From contig CM053813.1 in assembly GCA_028671895.1 (NCBI GenBank), forward strand, positions 10,726,001-10,790,000: 64,000 nucleotides of DNA, written 5' to 3'. Each line of letters opens with the position of its first letter. The stretch's first letter is position 1. The position numbers were made by a program, and so were the translations under genes. The stretch comes from Oenanthe sinensis. Lineage: Eukaryota > Streptophyta > Magnoliopsida > Apiales > Apiaceae. Shown one piece after another: positions 17,833-29,719 of this stretch. The notes under the pieces were generated by a model, which saw only the letters and a program-made list of their open reading frames with translations, was not told the origin of the DNA and did no database searches.

Positions 17833-20274
17833 ATGAGTACCCAGAAAGTGACGAGCATAAAAATTCCACAATTCGACAGAGAACACTACAACTTGTGGAA
17901 ACACAAAATGCTACTATTTATCGGGATTGCCAATCCTAAGTATGCATTAGTATTGGCCAAAGGCGTTGAACACCCTATAACAGTCATTCCATAACATGAG
18001 ATAATTGGGGTCGTAATTCCTCATAGACAGTTTCTAAAAAGTCTAGCTGACTACACATCTGAAGAAAAAGAAGCTGTGTCCCTGGACAACAACCTCAAAT
18101 TGATATTGATTGAATCTCTAGACTACGTCATGTACAATCATGTAGTCAATTGCAAAAATGCAAAATAAATCTAGGAAATAATAGAGATTATCAATGAGGG
18201 GACGGAGGAAGTGAAAGAGAATAGACTGGAAATCATGGTCTCCCAGTATGAACAATTCATATCCAACCCTGGTGAGGGTATCTCTGAGGTGTTTCAGAGA
18301 TTGAACAAACTGATAAACGAGCTCAACATGAATGGAAAGTACTATCAGAATCAGGAGGTAAACATGAAGTTTTTGCTAACCTTGCCGGAGCATCTGGAAC
18401 ACAGGATCGCAGCTATCCGGGAGTCTAGGGATATGAAGGAGGTAACCCGAGAAAGACTCTACGGAGTGTTAAAGACTTATGAATTGGAGCAGATCCAGAC
18501 CAGAGAGATGTATGGGAGAGGTAAGGTTCTGAGTTCTTCTAAAGCACTGTTAGTAGAAACACCAGAGAAGAAGGAAGTGAAGGTTGTTGAACCTTCAAAC
18601 AGTTCAATGAAGTATGTGATTCCAGAACTTGGACATACTTCAAATAACCAGGAAAATGGTGAGTTCTACTCTCTTGAAGAACTGGATCACCTGGAAGATG
18701 AGTCTCTAGCTATGGTTTCCAGGAGGTTTGGCAACATGAGATTTCGAAGGAACTCTTCCTACAAAGTAAAACCTAATTTTGGAAGTTACCAAAAAGGAGG
18801 GTCTTCAACAGCTGAATCAAGAAGCGGCTACAAGACCGACTTAGTTGATAGAAGCAAGTTTCGTTGCTTCAACTGCAATGAGCTAGGCCACTTTGCAACT
18901 GAATGAAAAAAGTCGAAGCAAGGGAAAATGAGAGAGTCTTTTGAAGATCTCCAGAAAAAGTATGATGCACTTGTGAAGAAGCATCAAGGAAAGTCTTATC
19001 TAGCAAAGGGGAAAAGCTGGGATGACTTAGACGATGATGATGAGGAAGAGCTGGGAAATCTTGCTCTTATGGCTTCATCCAAAGAATCACGGTCTCCAAC
19101 TCGTCAAGGAGGAATAGATGTAAATCCTTATTGCCCTAGAATGTTTGCTTTTGTAGGTAAAGAACTAGATGGTGAGAGAAGTAAAGTTAAGGTACTAAGA
19201 CTCGAAATCAAAGTTCTAACTGATGAGAAAAATGCTTTAACTTTGGCTAAAAGGAAAAGTGACGAGTTGACTGACCAGTTGACTAAAGACTTAGCTTTTC
19301 AAGTCAACAGAGTCAAGTGTTATATTAATGTTGAAACTTATCTCAGAAACCAGATAGTGGAAGAAAAGAAAAGGTGTCTAGCCTATGAAAACTCGTCTTA
19401 CATTGTAAAAAACCTAGTTGACCAACAGGTGATAAAACAAAAAGTTGGAATAGGGTTTGAGTATAATGAATCTGTAGGAAAGGCAAGCAACATTACCCCA
19501 TTCAAGCAAAGTGCTAAAGCAAGGGGTATTCATCATGTTGTTAAGGACGCACGTAAACCTCTTTTCATAACACCTATAGCAGAACCAATCCTTGAGAGCT
19601 CTATAATGATTGCCTATGAAATGAATTTAGAGGATCTTGAGGAAGAGAAGAAAAGAGAGGAACAAGTTAGGGACATAAAGGGAGTAAATGTCCAAGAAGA
19701 GATAATTGCGCCCAAGACACCAGTGAAAGTTGTGGGAACTTCTTATTTCCCCAAACCTGGTATAGGTGCTAAGAACTTAAAGAATAATTTGAACAAACCT
19801 AACAATAAGTTTGTTAAAAGTAAAAATAGTAACAACCAATGTCATTCTACTGAGAACTTTAAGACTGTTGAAAAAGTTAAAGTAGAAACTATTAAGACAC
19901 CTACTACTTTGAATAACATGCCTGCTATTGATGTATGCCATAAACCTTGTGGTGTTTTAAATTATATGTTATGTGCTTTTAATGCTATGACTTCTTACTT
20001 TAAACGCATGATAGCTAAGAAAGATAACATGACACCTAGAAAATGCATCAATAATAAATTTGTTAAATCCAAGACTGTGACTCCTTCACCTGAGATGAAA
20101 GAATCATATACTCCTAAGTCTAAATAGAAAGTTGTTAAGACTATTTATAGGATGGTAGGAACAGTCAAGGAAGATAATGATGTTATTCGAAAAGGATCTG
20201 TTGTCAAAGCTGACAAAGGTCAATTCTTTAAGTATACCGGGCCCAATCAATTTTGGGTTCCGAAGATGAATTAA
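17833..20274 (+). pseudogene. Element B gag, with stop codons
   Basis: A copia gag (UBN2-type) starting at the ATG at 17833 and read in several frames up to 18210, then in one frame to the stop at 20272. The N-terminal part contains an FDREHYNLWKHKM block typical of Sirevirus gag. The intact middle runs 18211-18906 and ends in a CCHC knuckle (CFNCNELGHFATE) in which the last Cys position is followed by a stop. A long coiled-coil, Lys-rich region spans 18928-20127, then the conserved gag C-terminus GPNQFWVPK at about 20245. Stops at about 17995, 18904 and 20125 disrupt it. Confidence 0.8.
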
Positions 20275-20292
20275 TCTGTTTGGTATGTGCAG
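20258..20292 (+). other. Element B gag-pol junction
   Basis: The gag stop TAA is followed after about 18 bases by GTGCAGGG, where the conserved pol N-terminus begins. Here gag and pol are in the same frame. A similar stop, pyrimidine-rich gap and TGCAGGG word occurs in elements C and D, with a variant in A. Confidence 0.55.
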
Positions 20293-23200
20293 GGAGTTAA
20301 ACAGGTAAACCGGGTTATATGGATCCTGGACAGCGGATCTTCAAGGCATATGACCGGAGATAGAGCCCTGCTATCAGACGTGGTTGAGAGAGTTGGCCCA
20401 ATCGTCACCTTTGGAGATAACAGCAAAGGAATGACTACGGAATATGGCAAGTTAAATACTGGAAATATTATCATTGAAAACGTCTCTTTAGTGGAAGGAC
20501 TTAAGCACAATCTACTCAGCGTCAGTCAATTTTGTGATAAAGGTTACAAAGTAAACTTTATCAAGGAGAAATGCTTAATAACTCATTCTAAAGATGACAA
20601 TCTGGCCTTGCGTGGAGTAAGGAAAGGAAACTTGTACGTAGTCGATCTCAACTCTGGAACTGAAGATGAAGCAAACTGTTTTTATTGAAAGGCTTCATCA
20701 GAAGAAAGCTGGCTATGGCACAAGAAACTATCACACCTAAACTTCAAAACAATGAACTCTTTAGTCAAGAGAGCTTTGGTGAGAGGACTGCCTCCGATGG
20801 AATTTGCACAAGCAGGATTGTGTGAGGCATGTCAGAAAGGGAACTCAAAGAAAGCAAGTCACAGAGGCACATACACTACAAACATCTCTGAACCACTTCA
20901 ACTCCTTCACATGGATTTATTTGGTCCAGTAAATATAATGTCTATGTCAAAAAAGATATACGCCTCAGTGATTGTGGATGACTTCATAAAGTATACGTGG
21001 GTTTTATTCTTGAACTCTAAGGATGAAACTCCACAATTGGTGATTGATCATGTAAAGTTGATTGAGTTAGATTCAAAGTTACCTGTCCGGGCAATCAGAT
21101 CAGATAATGGGACAGAATTCAGAAATGAAGTTCTAAATAACTTCTGCTCAGACAAAGGGATAACAAGGCAATATTCAGCACCAAGAACTCCGCAACAGAA
21201 TGGAGTTGTAGAAAGGAAAAATAAAACCCTGATTGAAGCTGCAAGGACTATGCTAAGTGAATCAAGGTTACCTATCTACTTCTGGGCTGAAGCAGTAAAT
21301 ACAGCTTGTTATACTCAGAATCGAACTCTGATCAACAAAGATCATATGAAGACTCCCTATGAATTAATGGCTTGCAAGAAACCTACTTTAAAGTACTTTC
21401 ATGTATTTGGAGCCAAATGCTTTGTGCTAAAGGATGGAGATGAACATCGTGGCAAGTTCGAGGCCAAGGCACATGAAGCTATTTTTGTCGGGTATTCAAG
21501 AAGAGCATATAGGGTATATATAATTGATCAACATCAAGTAAAGGAAAGTGTCAATGTTACTTTTGATGACACTAAACTCCCAAGCATCCAAAGTGAAGAT
21601 CCTTCTGAGTCATTAAAATTTGATAATCATCCAGACTCAGATTCGGATAATGAAGAAGAGCCTGAAGTTGCAGCAAGAAATAATGATGACAATAATGATA
21701 ATGATCCAGGTAATAATGGTGGAAACAACGGTAACACTGGAGATACTCCTAGTACTAGTGGTGGATCAACAAGTCATCCTGACAGCAACTCAGGGGGAGA
21801 TGAAGGATCTACTGGCAGAACACAACATCACAATGAATTTCGAGGCGAATCATCAAGATCAAACCTACCCAGGAAAAGGATATGGAGCAGAGATCATCCT
21901 TTTGAATTGATCATAGGTGATCCAGATGTTGGAGTCAGAACCAGAAGTGCAACTTCAAATGAATGTCTATTTTCGGTTTTTCTATCTCAAGAAGAACCAA
22001 AGAAAATTGAAGATGCACTAACTGATCCAGATTGGGTTCTTTCCATGCAAGAAGAGCTCAATCAGTTCGAGAGACAAGAAGTCTGGACACTAGTACCTAG
22101 GCCTAAAGATAGATCTGTTATTGGTACGAAATGGGTATACAGGAACAAGTTAGACGGTGATGGAATTGTTACAAGGAACAAGGCCAGACTGGTTGCTAAG
22201 GGTTACTCCCAAGAAGAGGGAATCAATTATGATGAAACCTATGCACCAGTTGCAAGACTTGAACCAATTAGAATTTTTCTGGCATTCGCAGCACATTCCA
22301 AGTTTAAAGTCTATCAAATGGATGTGAAGAGTGCATTTCTGAATGGAGAGTTAGAAGAGGAAGTATATGTGGAACAGCCCCCTGGCTTTGAAAATCCAGA
22401 GTTTGTTGATTTTGTGTATTTTCTATTCAAAGCTCTCTATGGGCTCAAGCAAGCACCGAGGACATGGTATGACACTCTCTGTGTTTTTACTTGAAAATGG
22501 TTTCATTAGAGGTGTCATAGATAAAACTCTCTTTTATAAATTGCATGAAAAAGATATAATATTTGTCCAAGTTTATGTTGACGATATTATATTTGGTTCT
22601 ACTAACGAAAACTTGTGCAAAAGATTTGTTAAGTTAATGCAGAGCAGGTATGAAATGAGCATGATGGGTGAGCTGTCATTCTTCCTTGGATTGCAAGTAA
22701 AGCAAAAGGAAGATGGGATTTTTATTTGCCAATCAAAGTACGTAAGGGATCTTCTGAGAAAATACAGTCTAGAAGATTCTTCACTGGCAAAAACCCCAAT
22801 GCCAACAACCACCAAGCTTGACAGATGAAACTGGTAAGAAAGTTTACATCACAAGCTATAGAGGTATGATAGGCTCATTATTATATCTAACTGCTAGTAG
22901 ACCCGATATAATGTTTACAACATGCTCATGTGCAAGGTTTCAATCAGACCCAAGGGAATCTCATCTTATAGCCGTTAAATGGATTTTTAGATATCTGAAG
23001 GGTACACCAAATCTTGGAATTTGGTACCCTAAAGATACAGGTTTTGAACTAATAGGCTATACAGATTCAGATTATGCAGGGTACAGGATGGATATGAAAA
23101 GTACGTCTGGAAGCTGTCAGTTTCTATGAAGACGGTTGATCTCCTGGTATAGCAAGAAACAACACTCAGTGTCTACCTCGACAGCCGAAGGAGAATATAT

Positions 23201-23516
23201 TACGGCAGGTAGCTGTTGTGCACAGATCTTGTGGATAAGGAATCACCTAAATGACTATGGACTTGTGTTGAACAAAATTCCTATTTTTTGCGACAACACA
23301 AGTGCTATAGCTATTTCCAACAATCCTGTACAACATTCACGAACCAAGCACATTGACATAAGTATCATTTCATCCGAGAGCATGTCATGAATGGAACTGT
23401 GGTGTTACACTTTATACCCACAGAAGATCAAATTGCTGAGATGTTCACGAAACCACTTGATGAATCCACTTTCTCTAAGTTGGTTAATGAGTTAGGGATG
23501 TTAAACATGAACTGAT
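20287..23516 (+). pseudogene. Element B pol, with stops and frameshifts
   Basis: Domains in order: protease with WILDSGSSRHMTG (about 20317); pre-integrase zinc region with [10 protein letters not shown] and CEACQKG; integrase core with [16 protein letters not shown] and [12 protein letters not shown] with [25 protein letters not shown] and [11 protein letters not shown] (about 22574); RNase H with STAEGEY and [10 protein letters not shown] stop sits at 20686, frame changes at about 22470 and 22815, a stop at 23127 and another frame change near 23360. The integrase-RT linker is Asn/Gly/Asp-rich and holds the CTCAGGGGGAG tract at 21789-21799. The C-terminus (NELGMLNMN) is at 23514. Confidence 0.85.
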
Positions 23517-23949
23517 TATTGCATGATGTTTTAAATTGCATATTTAATTTTAAGCAAACCCTGTAAATATACTGTATATATTCCTTAAAAGTTATCAAAA
23601 ACAAACAAACAAAATGAAAAAGAAAACTCAAAAAGATTTTCCTTATTTTTGTACATTTTTATTTATTTGGCATCTCTACTGTAAATATTTTATATTATTG
23701 TTATTTTCCAATAATTGGCATATATTATTTATATATATAAGTATGTATAGTTTTAGTTGTTTTTCAACATTGGCATCCTTATTTTTATTTATGTTTTTAT
23801 ATTTTTGTTTATATATAAATATGCGCTGATTATTTCACGTCTTTTTTGAGAAGTAGGAAAGATCTATGAGCTTGATCATCCAATTGTTTCTAATAGTTAG
23901 ATCCCAAACATTGGCATCAATCTCTATCCAAGATCTTAAAACCAAACAC

Positions 23950-24900
23950 ACAAACACAATCACATCTGTCTCTCTAACCATTAAACAGAATACCTAATTG
24001 TTAAGAATGAGGGAGTCAATGCCTTGATTGCATTTGATAAGGTTGGTATTGTGAGTGAACCAACAGCTCTGTCTCCAGAAAGGTGATTAATATATACAAA
24101 AGATGAGACAACTGTTAGCTCATCTGTGTTTTCTCAAAAGGATACAGACTTGGAAAAGGCAAAACTGTTACTAGGTTCATTCTCTCAACATAGTGAGTCT
24201 ATTGAATTCGGCCTGTCATCCAAGGCCACTTGTAAAGAGTCAATTTCATCTGACATTTTTCAAGAAACCACAAATTTTGTGTCTTATGTTTTAGGGACCA
24301 ATACCAAGGGACCAACAATGTAAGGACTTACTTGGGACCAAAAGGGACCAAGAGGGAGCAATTGAAATGTCACAGTAAGGATGAATTGACGGAAACAATT
24401 ATTCTAAACTTCCATATCAAGGAAGGAAGAATGATTGATGATTCTGATTGAATCAACATGCCTTCACAGGCGTTAGGAGGAAACTTGGATCATTTGCTAC
24501 ATTATAGATCCTTGTCTCCCTCCCCGGATGGAACATATCTGGATTACTAATGGAATAGATCATCTTAGATGATCAGCAACTCATTGAATCTATTCCTGAA
24601 GCAATTCAGTTTTCAAATTAAACTATTTTAATAGATTTAATTGAGGACGGGGATTTACGAAACCCCATTGCACCACCAGTGACCTCTCTTGAAGGGGCTA
24701 TGGTGATCTTTCTTGCAGGTACAAAAGACTGAGTCATCCGTACTGAGAGAGATATACTGATGTGAGAAAAGAGTGAAATACAAATAAGGAAGAGTGAAAA
24801 TATATATTCTATGAGTGAAACACTTAGAGAGTATATGAGTGAAACACTTGTGAGGAACACAAAGTAAAATCACACACTAGCACACTTACCAAATCCCATT
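23950..24900 (+). pseudogene. Element B post-pol region relic
   Basis: Downstream of pol an open stretch of 65 codons (24126-24323, with KAKLLLGSFSQHSESIEFGL) and neighbouring frames with acidic, Ser-rich content look like the remains of a post-pol ORF. I could not align it with the ORFs of A, C or D, so this rests on position. The stretch 23517-23950 is T-rich with no gene. Confidence 0.35.
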
Positions 24901-24937
24901 CCAATTTCCCTATTACAGATTTCTAATGTTACTCAAC

Positions 24938-25130
24938 TAAGGGGGAAGAAATTTCTTCTGAAGAGGATTACTCAACTAAGGGGGAGAAGTGTTGAACAAC
25001 ATCCAAAAGGGAGAAGTGTTATCCAAAAAGGGAGAAGTGTTGAACAAGACTTTTACAAAAAGGGAGAAGTGTTGAACAAGACTTTTACCAGAAGAGGATT
25101 ACTCAACTAAGGGGGAGAATTGTTGAACAA
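24938..25130 (+). repeat. Element B array of polypurine-tract-like repeats
   Basis: Six or so copies of a block with ACTCAACTAAGGGGGAGAA or AAAAGGGAGAAGTGTTGAACAA follow one another. The terminal polypurine tract AAATAGGGGGAGATT is at 25682-25694, next to the 3-prime LTR. Repeated polypurine tracts between pol and the 3-prime LTR are a reported feature of Sireviruses. A further AAGAGGGAG word is at about 25456. Confidence 0.7.
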
Positions 25131-25694
25131 GAAAAAGGGGTATATAACAACATGTTTGGATTGGAAAAAACAAGTGATTACTTATTAGTCTTCTATTTCA
25201 TTTGATTTTAGAAGATTCTTATATATAGGATTAACCAGATTTTCTAAAATGCATAACATGTCATAGTTTGCATTTTTTATATTTGCGATGGTTTAATGTT
25301 GTATGTATGCCATGTCTGTTACCTCTATTAAAATGGTTGGATAATTCAAGTAAGGGGAAATTGAATTCACCTTGGGAGAAAAGGGAAGACAGGAGTTGGA
25401 GAAACCAAGGATAAGTGGTAATGAGAAGAGAACAAGTCTACATCCCTATCATCCTAAGAGGGAGTAGTGATGAGTTTGAGAAATGAAGATAATACTACTT
25501 TCATAATATGTTCAGTGTTAGAGGAACAAACATCTTTTATTTCAGTTACTCAAGAAATCTGGAAATGTATTATATAATCCAGAGAACAGTTTATTATTTA
25601 CAGTTCTTAAATGTCATATTTATTTCTTAGTTGTTAGTTGAGTTATCCTCTAGCAATTTATGTGTTAAATGTTTAACAACAAATAGGGGGAGAT

Positions 25695-26928
25695 TGAAAG
25701 GCATATGACTAGGCCTATTTGTAATAATTAGATGACAACTCAACTCAATCTAGAAACAGCGGTAAATAATAAATTTCAAACAGGAATCAAGACGGAGACA
25801 ATCAACTAGTCACGAAGAATCCAGAGAATCAAAAGTACTCAGTTGAACCTACTACTCAACACTGAAGAAGTTCATTAATATGTTCAAGCGTCAGTGGAAA
25901 ATAATCAAGTAGTAATTTCATAAGAATTCAAAAGATTCAGAAGATTTTAAGTGACTACTACACGAAGATTCCAGAAGAAGAAGAACAGAAAAAGAAGACA
26001 GAAAAGCTAAGCAAAGACAGAAGGCCACTAATTCTAAATGTTAAAAGACATGAAGAATATTTATTAGAGTATGGCAAAAATGAACCAAACAATACATTTG
26101 TGTGTCAACTTCAATTGATAAATATTCAACATCAAGTTCAAGTGGTTCCATGACAAAAGACTGAAACGGACTACAGAGTTAAATAAAGTCCTAATAGTAT
26201 TTTAATTCTATAATTAAAATTAAGTTAATTATTTAATTTATTTAATTAAATTAATTCAAGTCTGAATTTAATTTAATTCATAAATTATTTAATTAAATTA
26301 AGTAGAATTGATTTACTATAAAAGAAATGATCAATATGACTTAAACATGAGTCATACCGAGCTAGTCATTAGTGAGTCATACCGAGCTAATCATTATGAG
26401 TCATACCGAAGCCACTTGCAATGAGTCATACCGAGCACCTTTGCAGTGAGTCATACCGAATTCTAACATGAGTCATACCGACCATTATAAGTCATACTCA
26501 GCCTTTTTATGAGTCATACAAGTGTTAATTTTAGGTGAAAAAGGTCATATTGGGATAAGTCATGCTGGCTTTCCACCTCTATAAATATGAGGAGATTGTC
26601 TTCATTTTTCCAAGTTGTTCAAACATTCAAATTCAGAAATTTGTATGCATTGTAATATTCACAGATTTCTGTGCTCAGTTTGGAATATAAATTGTTAAAC
26701 CCGAACAAGTCATGTCAAAATCATTCTAGACAATTTATCAGATATAAACATTATTCACTATATTAATTCTGTAATACTTTTCAAGTTTAAATCAGATATT
26801 CTACTTGAACAGTATTTCACCTAAATTAATATTTCAGGATTAAATTTAACTTTATATTCTTAATCCGAATTCGTGAGTATTTTCAGATATTGTATTCAAC
26901 CCCCCTTCTACAATATCAGGGACCAACA
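25695..26928 (+). repeat. Element B 3-prime LTR
   Basis: 1234 bp, beginning TGAAAGGCATATGAC directly after GGGGGAGAT and ending GACCAACA. It holds about eight AGTCATACCGAG-type motifs (26340-26530) and a hairpin with a TTCAACCCCCCTTC loop at 26886-26917. A TATA-like word CTATAAATATGAGG at 26578-26591 is a plausible promoter. It is followed by the GTTTT duplication. Confidence 0.88.
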
Positions 26929-26933
26929 GTTTT

Positions 26934-27240
26934 TGAGATTAAAATGACTTGAATAGTCGGTTTAATTAAGAATATAACCGTTGAAAGATAAAAAGAATTA
27001 AAGTAAATTACTCTAAATGGCAATCGATGGATAAATCCTTCTGTTGATAAATAAAGTTAAGAATCAACGGCTATTATTTGATCAATGGATGTGTAAAACT
27101 GTAGAAATTCTAATGAAACTGCAATATATCCATCGATGGCTGAAGAATATCCATTGATAATTAACACGATTATCAATTGATCACTTTGTTTCAACATATA
27201 ATTGTGAACAATGGTTATAAAAAAATAACTTAGCATACAT
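26934..27240 (-). other. Element A spacer after pol
   Basis: Non-coding spacer between the pol end of A and the point where B was inserted. It carries several ATCGATGG, ATCAATTGATCA and ATCCATTGAT-type words (27010-27185), the same motif set as the C spacer and LTR. Confidence 0.65.
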
Positions 27241-29719
27241 TTAAGATTGAGCAAAATTAAGCGTACCTAATTCACAAACTAATCTACTAAATGTAGATCC
27301 ATATAGAGGTTTGGTAAAAATGTCTGCAAGTTGTTGTTCACTAGGGACAAAATGTAATTCAACTGTACCATTCAATACATGTTCCCTAATGAAATGATAA
27401 CTTATGTCAATTTGTTTGGTTCTGGAATGTTGTACAGGATTTTCTGTTATTGCAATGGCACTTGTGTTATCACAGAAAATAGGAATCTTGTTCATGTTAA
27501 ACCCATAGTCAAATAATTGATTCCTCATCCATAATATTTGTGCACAGCAACTTCCAGCAGCAATGTACTCAGCTTCTGTAGTTGAAGTTGATACTGAGTG
27601 TTGCTTTTTGCTAAACCATGATACAAGTTTGTTTCCTAGAAATTGACAGGTGCCTGTACTACTTTTCTTTTCTATTTTTCAACCTGCATAATCTGCATCG
27701 GAGTAGCCTATTAGATTAAAACTAGAATCTCTAGGATACCAAATACCTAAATTTGATGTACTTTTGAGATATCTAAAAATCCTCTTAATAACGACTAAAT
27801 GAGATTATATAGGATCAGCCTGAAACCTAGCACACAAACATGTAGAGAATATTATGTCGGGCCTACTAGCAGTTAAATATAAAAGTGAGCCTACCATGCC
27901 TCTATAACTTGAAATGTCCACTTTAGCTTCCTTAGTATTCAATTCAAGTTTAGTGGCAGTGGTCATGGGAGTTTTTGCTGAATAACATTCACTTAAGTCA
28001 AATTTCTTCAATAAGTCATGAATGTACTTTGTTTGATTTATAAAAATACCATCATTAACTTGTTTGACTTGCAAACCAAGAAAGTAAGTAAGTTCTCCCA
28101 TCATGCTCATTTCATACTTACTCTGCATTAATTTCACAAAATTTTTACAAAGTTCCTCATTAGGTGAGCCAAATATAATGTTATCGACATAGATTTGGAC
28201 GAATTATTGAGCCATTTACATTTCTACAAAATAGAGTTTTATCAACAGTACCTCATGTGAAGTTATTCTCAATGAGAAAGTAAGATAAGGTGTCATACCA
28301 GGCCCTTGGTGCTTGTTTCAAGCCATAGAGTGCTTTGAGTAGGTAGTAGAAAAAGTCTGGGAAATTTGGATCTTCAAAGCCAAGAGGTTGTTCCACATAG
28401 ACTTCTTCTTCTAACACTCCATTCAGAAATTCACTCTTCACATCCATCTGGTAGACCTTGAAATTAGCATGTGCAACATAATCTAGAAAGATTCAGATTG
28501 CTTCAAGCCTTGCAACTGGTGCAAATGTTTCATCAAAATCAATTCCTTCTTCTTGTGAGTATCCCTTTGCCACAAGCCTTGCTTTGTTTCTAGTCACAGT
28601 ACCAGTTTCATCCATTTTGTTTCTGAATACCCATTTTATACCAATTATTTATCTATATTTTGGTTTGGGCACTAGCTTCCACAATTTATTCCTTTCAAAT
28701 TGATTGAGTTCATCTTGCATAGCTAAAACCCAATCAGGATCCAAGAGAGCATCTTCAATACTTTTACGTTCTTATTGAAATAGAAAGCTGCTATAAAGAC
28801 ACTCATTTTGAGTAGCACTTCTTGTCTTGACACCATCTTTTGGGCACTGAATATTGTCTTAAAATTCCTTTCTCAATATAAATGTCATTCAGGGTTACAT
28901 TTCTGAATTCTGTTCATTGTCAGACCTTATTTTTCTGATAGGAAAATCAGCTTCTAAATCTATCTTCTTTATGTGATCAATAATTGTTTGAGGGGCTTCA
29001 TGTTTTGAGGCTAAAAACAAAACCCATGTGTACTTAGAGTAGTCATCAACAATTACTAGTGCATATCTTTTCCTTGACATAGACATGACATTGACTGGGC
29101 CAAATAAATTCATATGTAGAAGTTGCAGTGGTTCAGTAATGTATGATGAGTCTTTGCTTCAGTGAGATTCTTTCTTTGACTTTCACTTTTCACATGCTTC
29201 ACACAAACCTTCTTGAAAAAATTCTATCTCAGGTAAAACTCTAACCAATTCTATCTTAACTAAAGAGTTCATTGCCTTGAAGTTCAGGTGTGATAGTTTC
29301 TTATGCCATAACCAACTGTCCTCTATTGAAGCTTTGCTGTAAAAACATTGAACTTCACCTTTGCTTGCAGAGAATAAGTCAGCCACAAAAAGATTCCCCT
29401 TTCTCACTCCTTGAAGAGAAATCTTCGCATCTTTCATGTTTTGGATTGCACACCTTTCCTTTTCGAAAGTTACTTTGTAGCCTTTGTCAGTGAACTGACT
29501 GATAACATTGCCAATTTCCAAATTGTCATATCCCTTTGTGAATCCTTTGTTGTTATCTCCAAAGGTCACTATTGGGCCATCTTTCTCAATCACATATGAT
29601 AGCAGGGCTTTATCACTAGTCATATTCCTTGAACATCCGTTGTCGAGAATCCACATGACACACTTAGTCTTTGCTATACCCCGCAACCACAGATTGATTA
29701 CTTCTTCTTTGGCACCCAA
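27241..29719 (-). pseudogene. Element A pol, broken and internally deleted
   Basis: Minus-strand copia pol. Protease (29719-29183) reads WILDNGCSRNMT, so the usual DSG is DNG and the active site is altered. Pre-integrase [10 protein letters not shown] follows. Integrase begins with MNLFGPVNVMS (29113), then jumps near 28840 from RQYS-type sequence directly into the integrase-RT linker, so the catalytic Glu part and the C-terminal integrase are deleted. RT has [10 protein letters not shown] and [14 protein letters not shown] (28447-28253); the YVDD region is disrupted near 28195. RNase H with CDNTSAIAI and ADIFTKPL (27528-27241) is open. Several stops and frame changes lie between. Confidence 0.85.

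Larger units (their letters stand above)
17353..26928 (+). mobile_element. Element B: decayed Sirevirus-type copia element
   Basis: A plus-strand element with perfect target duplication GTTTT (17348-17352 and 26929-26933). The 5-prime LTR is a 406-bp stump (17353-17758); a deletion removed its rest, the primer site and the leader. Gag and pol follow in decayed form, then a relic post-pol region, a run of purine tracts and a full 3-prime LTR (25695-26928). Gag and pol share one reading frame separated by stops. The element cannot be autonomous. Confidence 0.88.
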
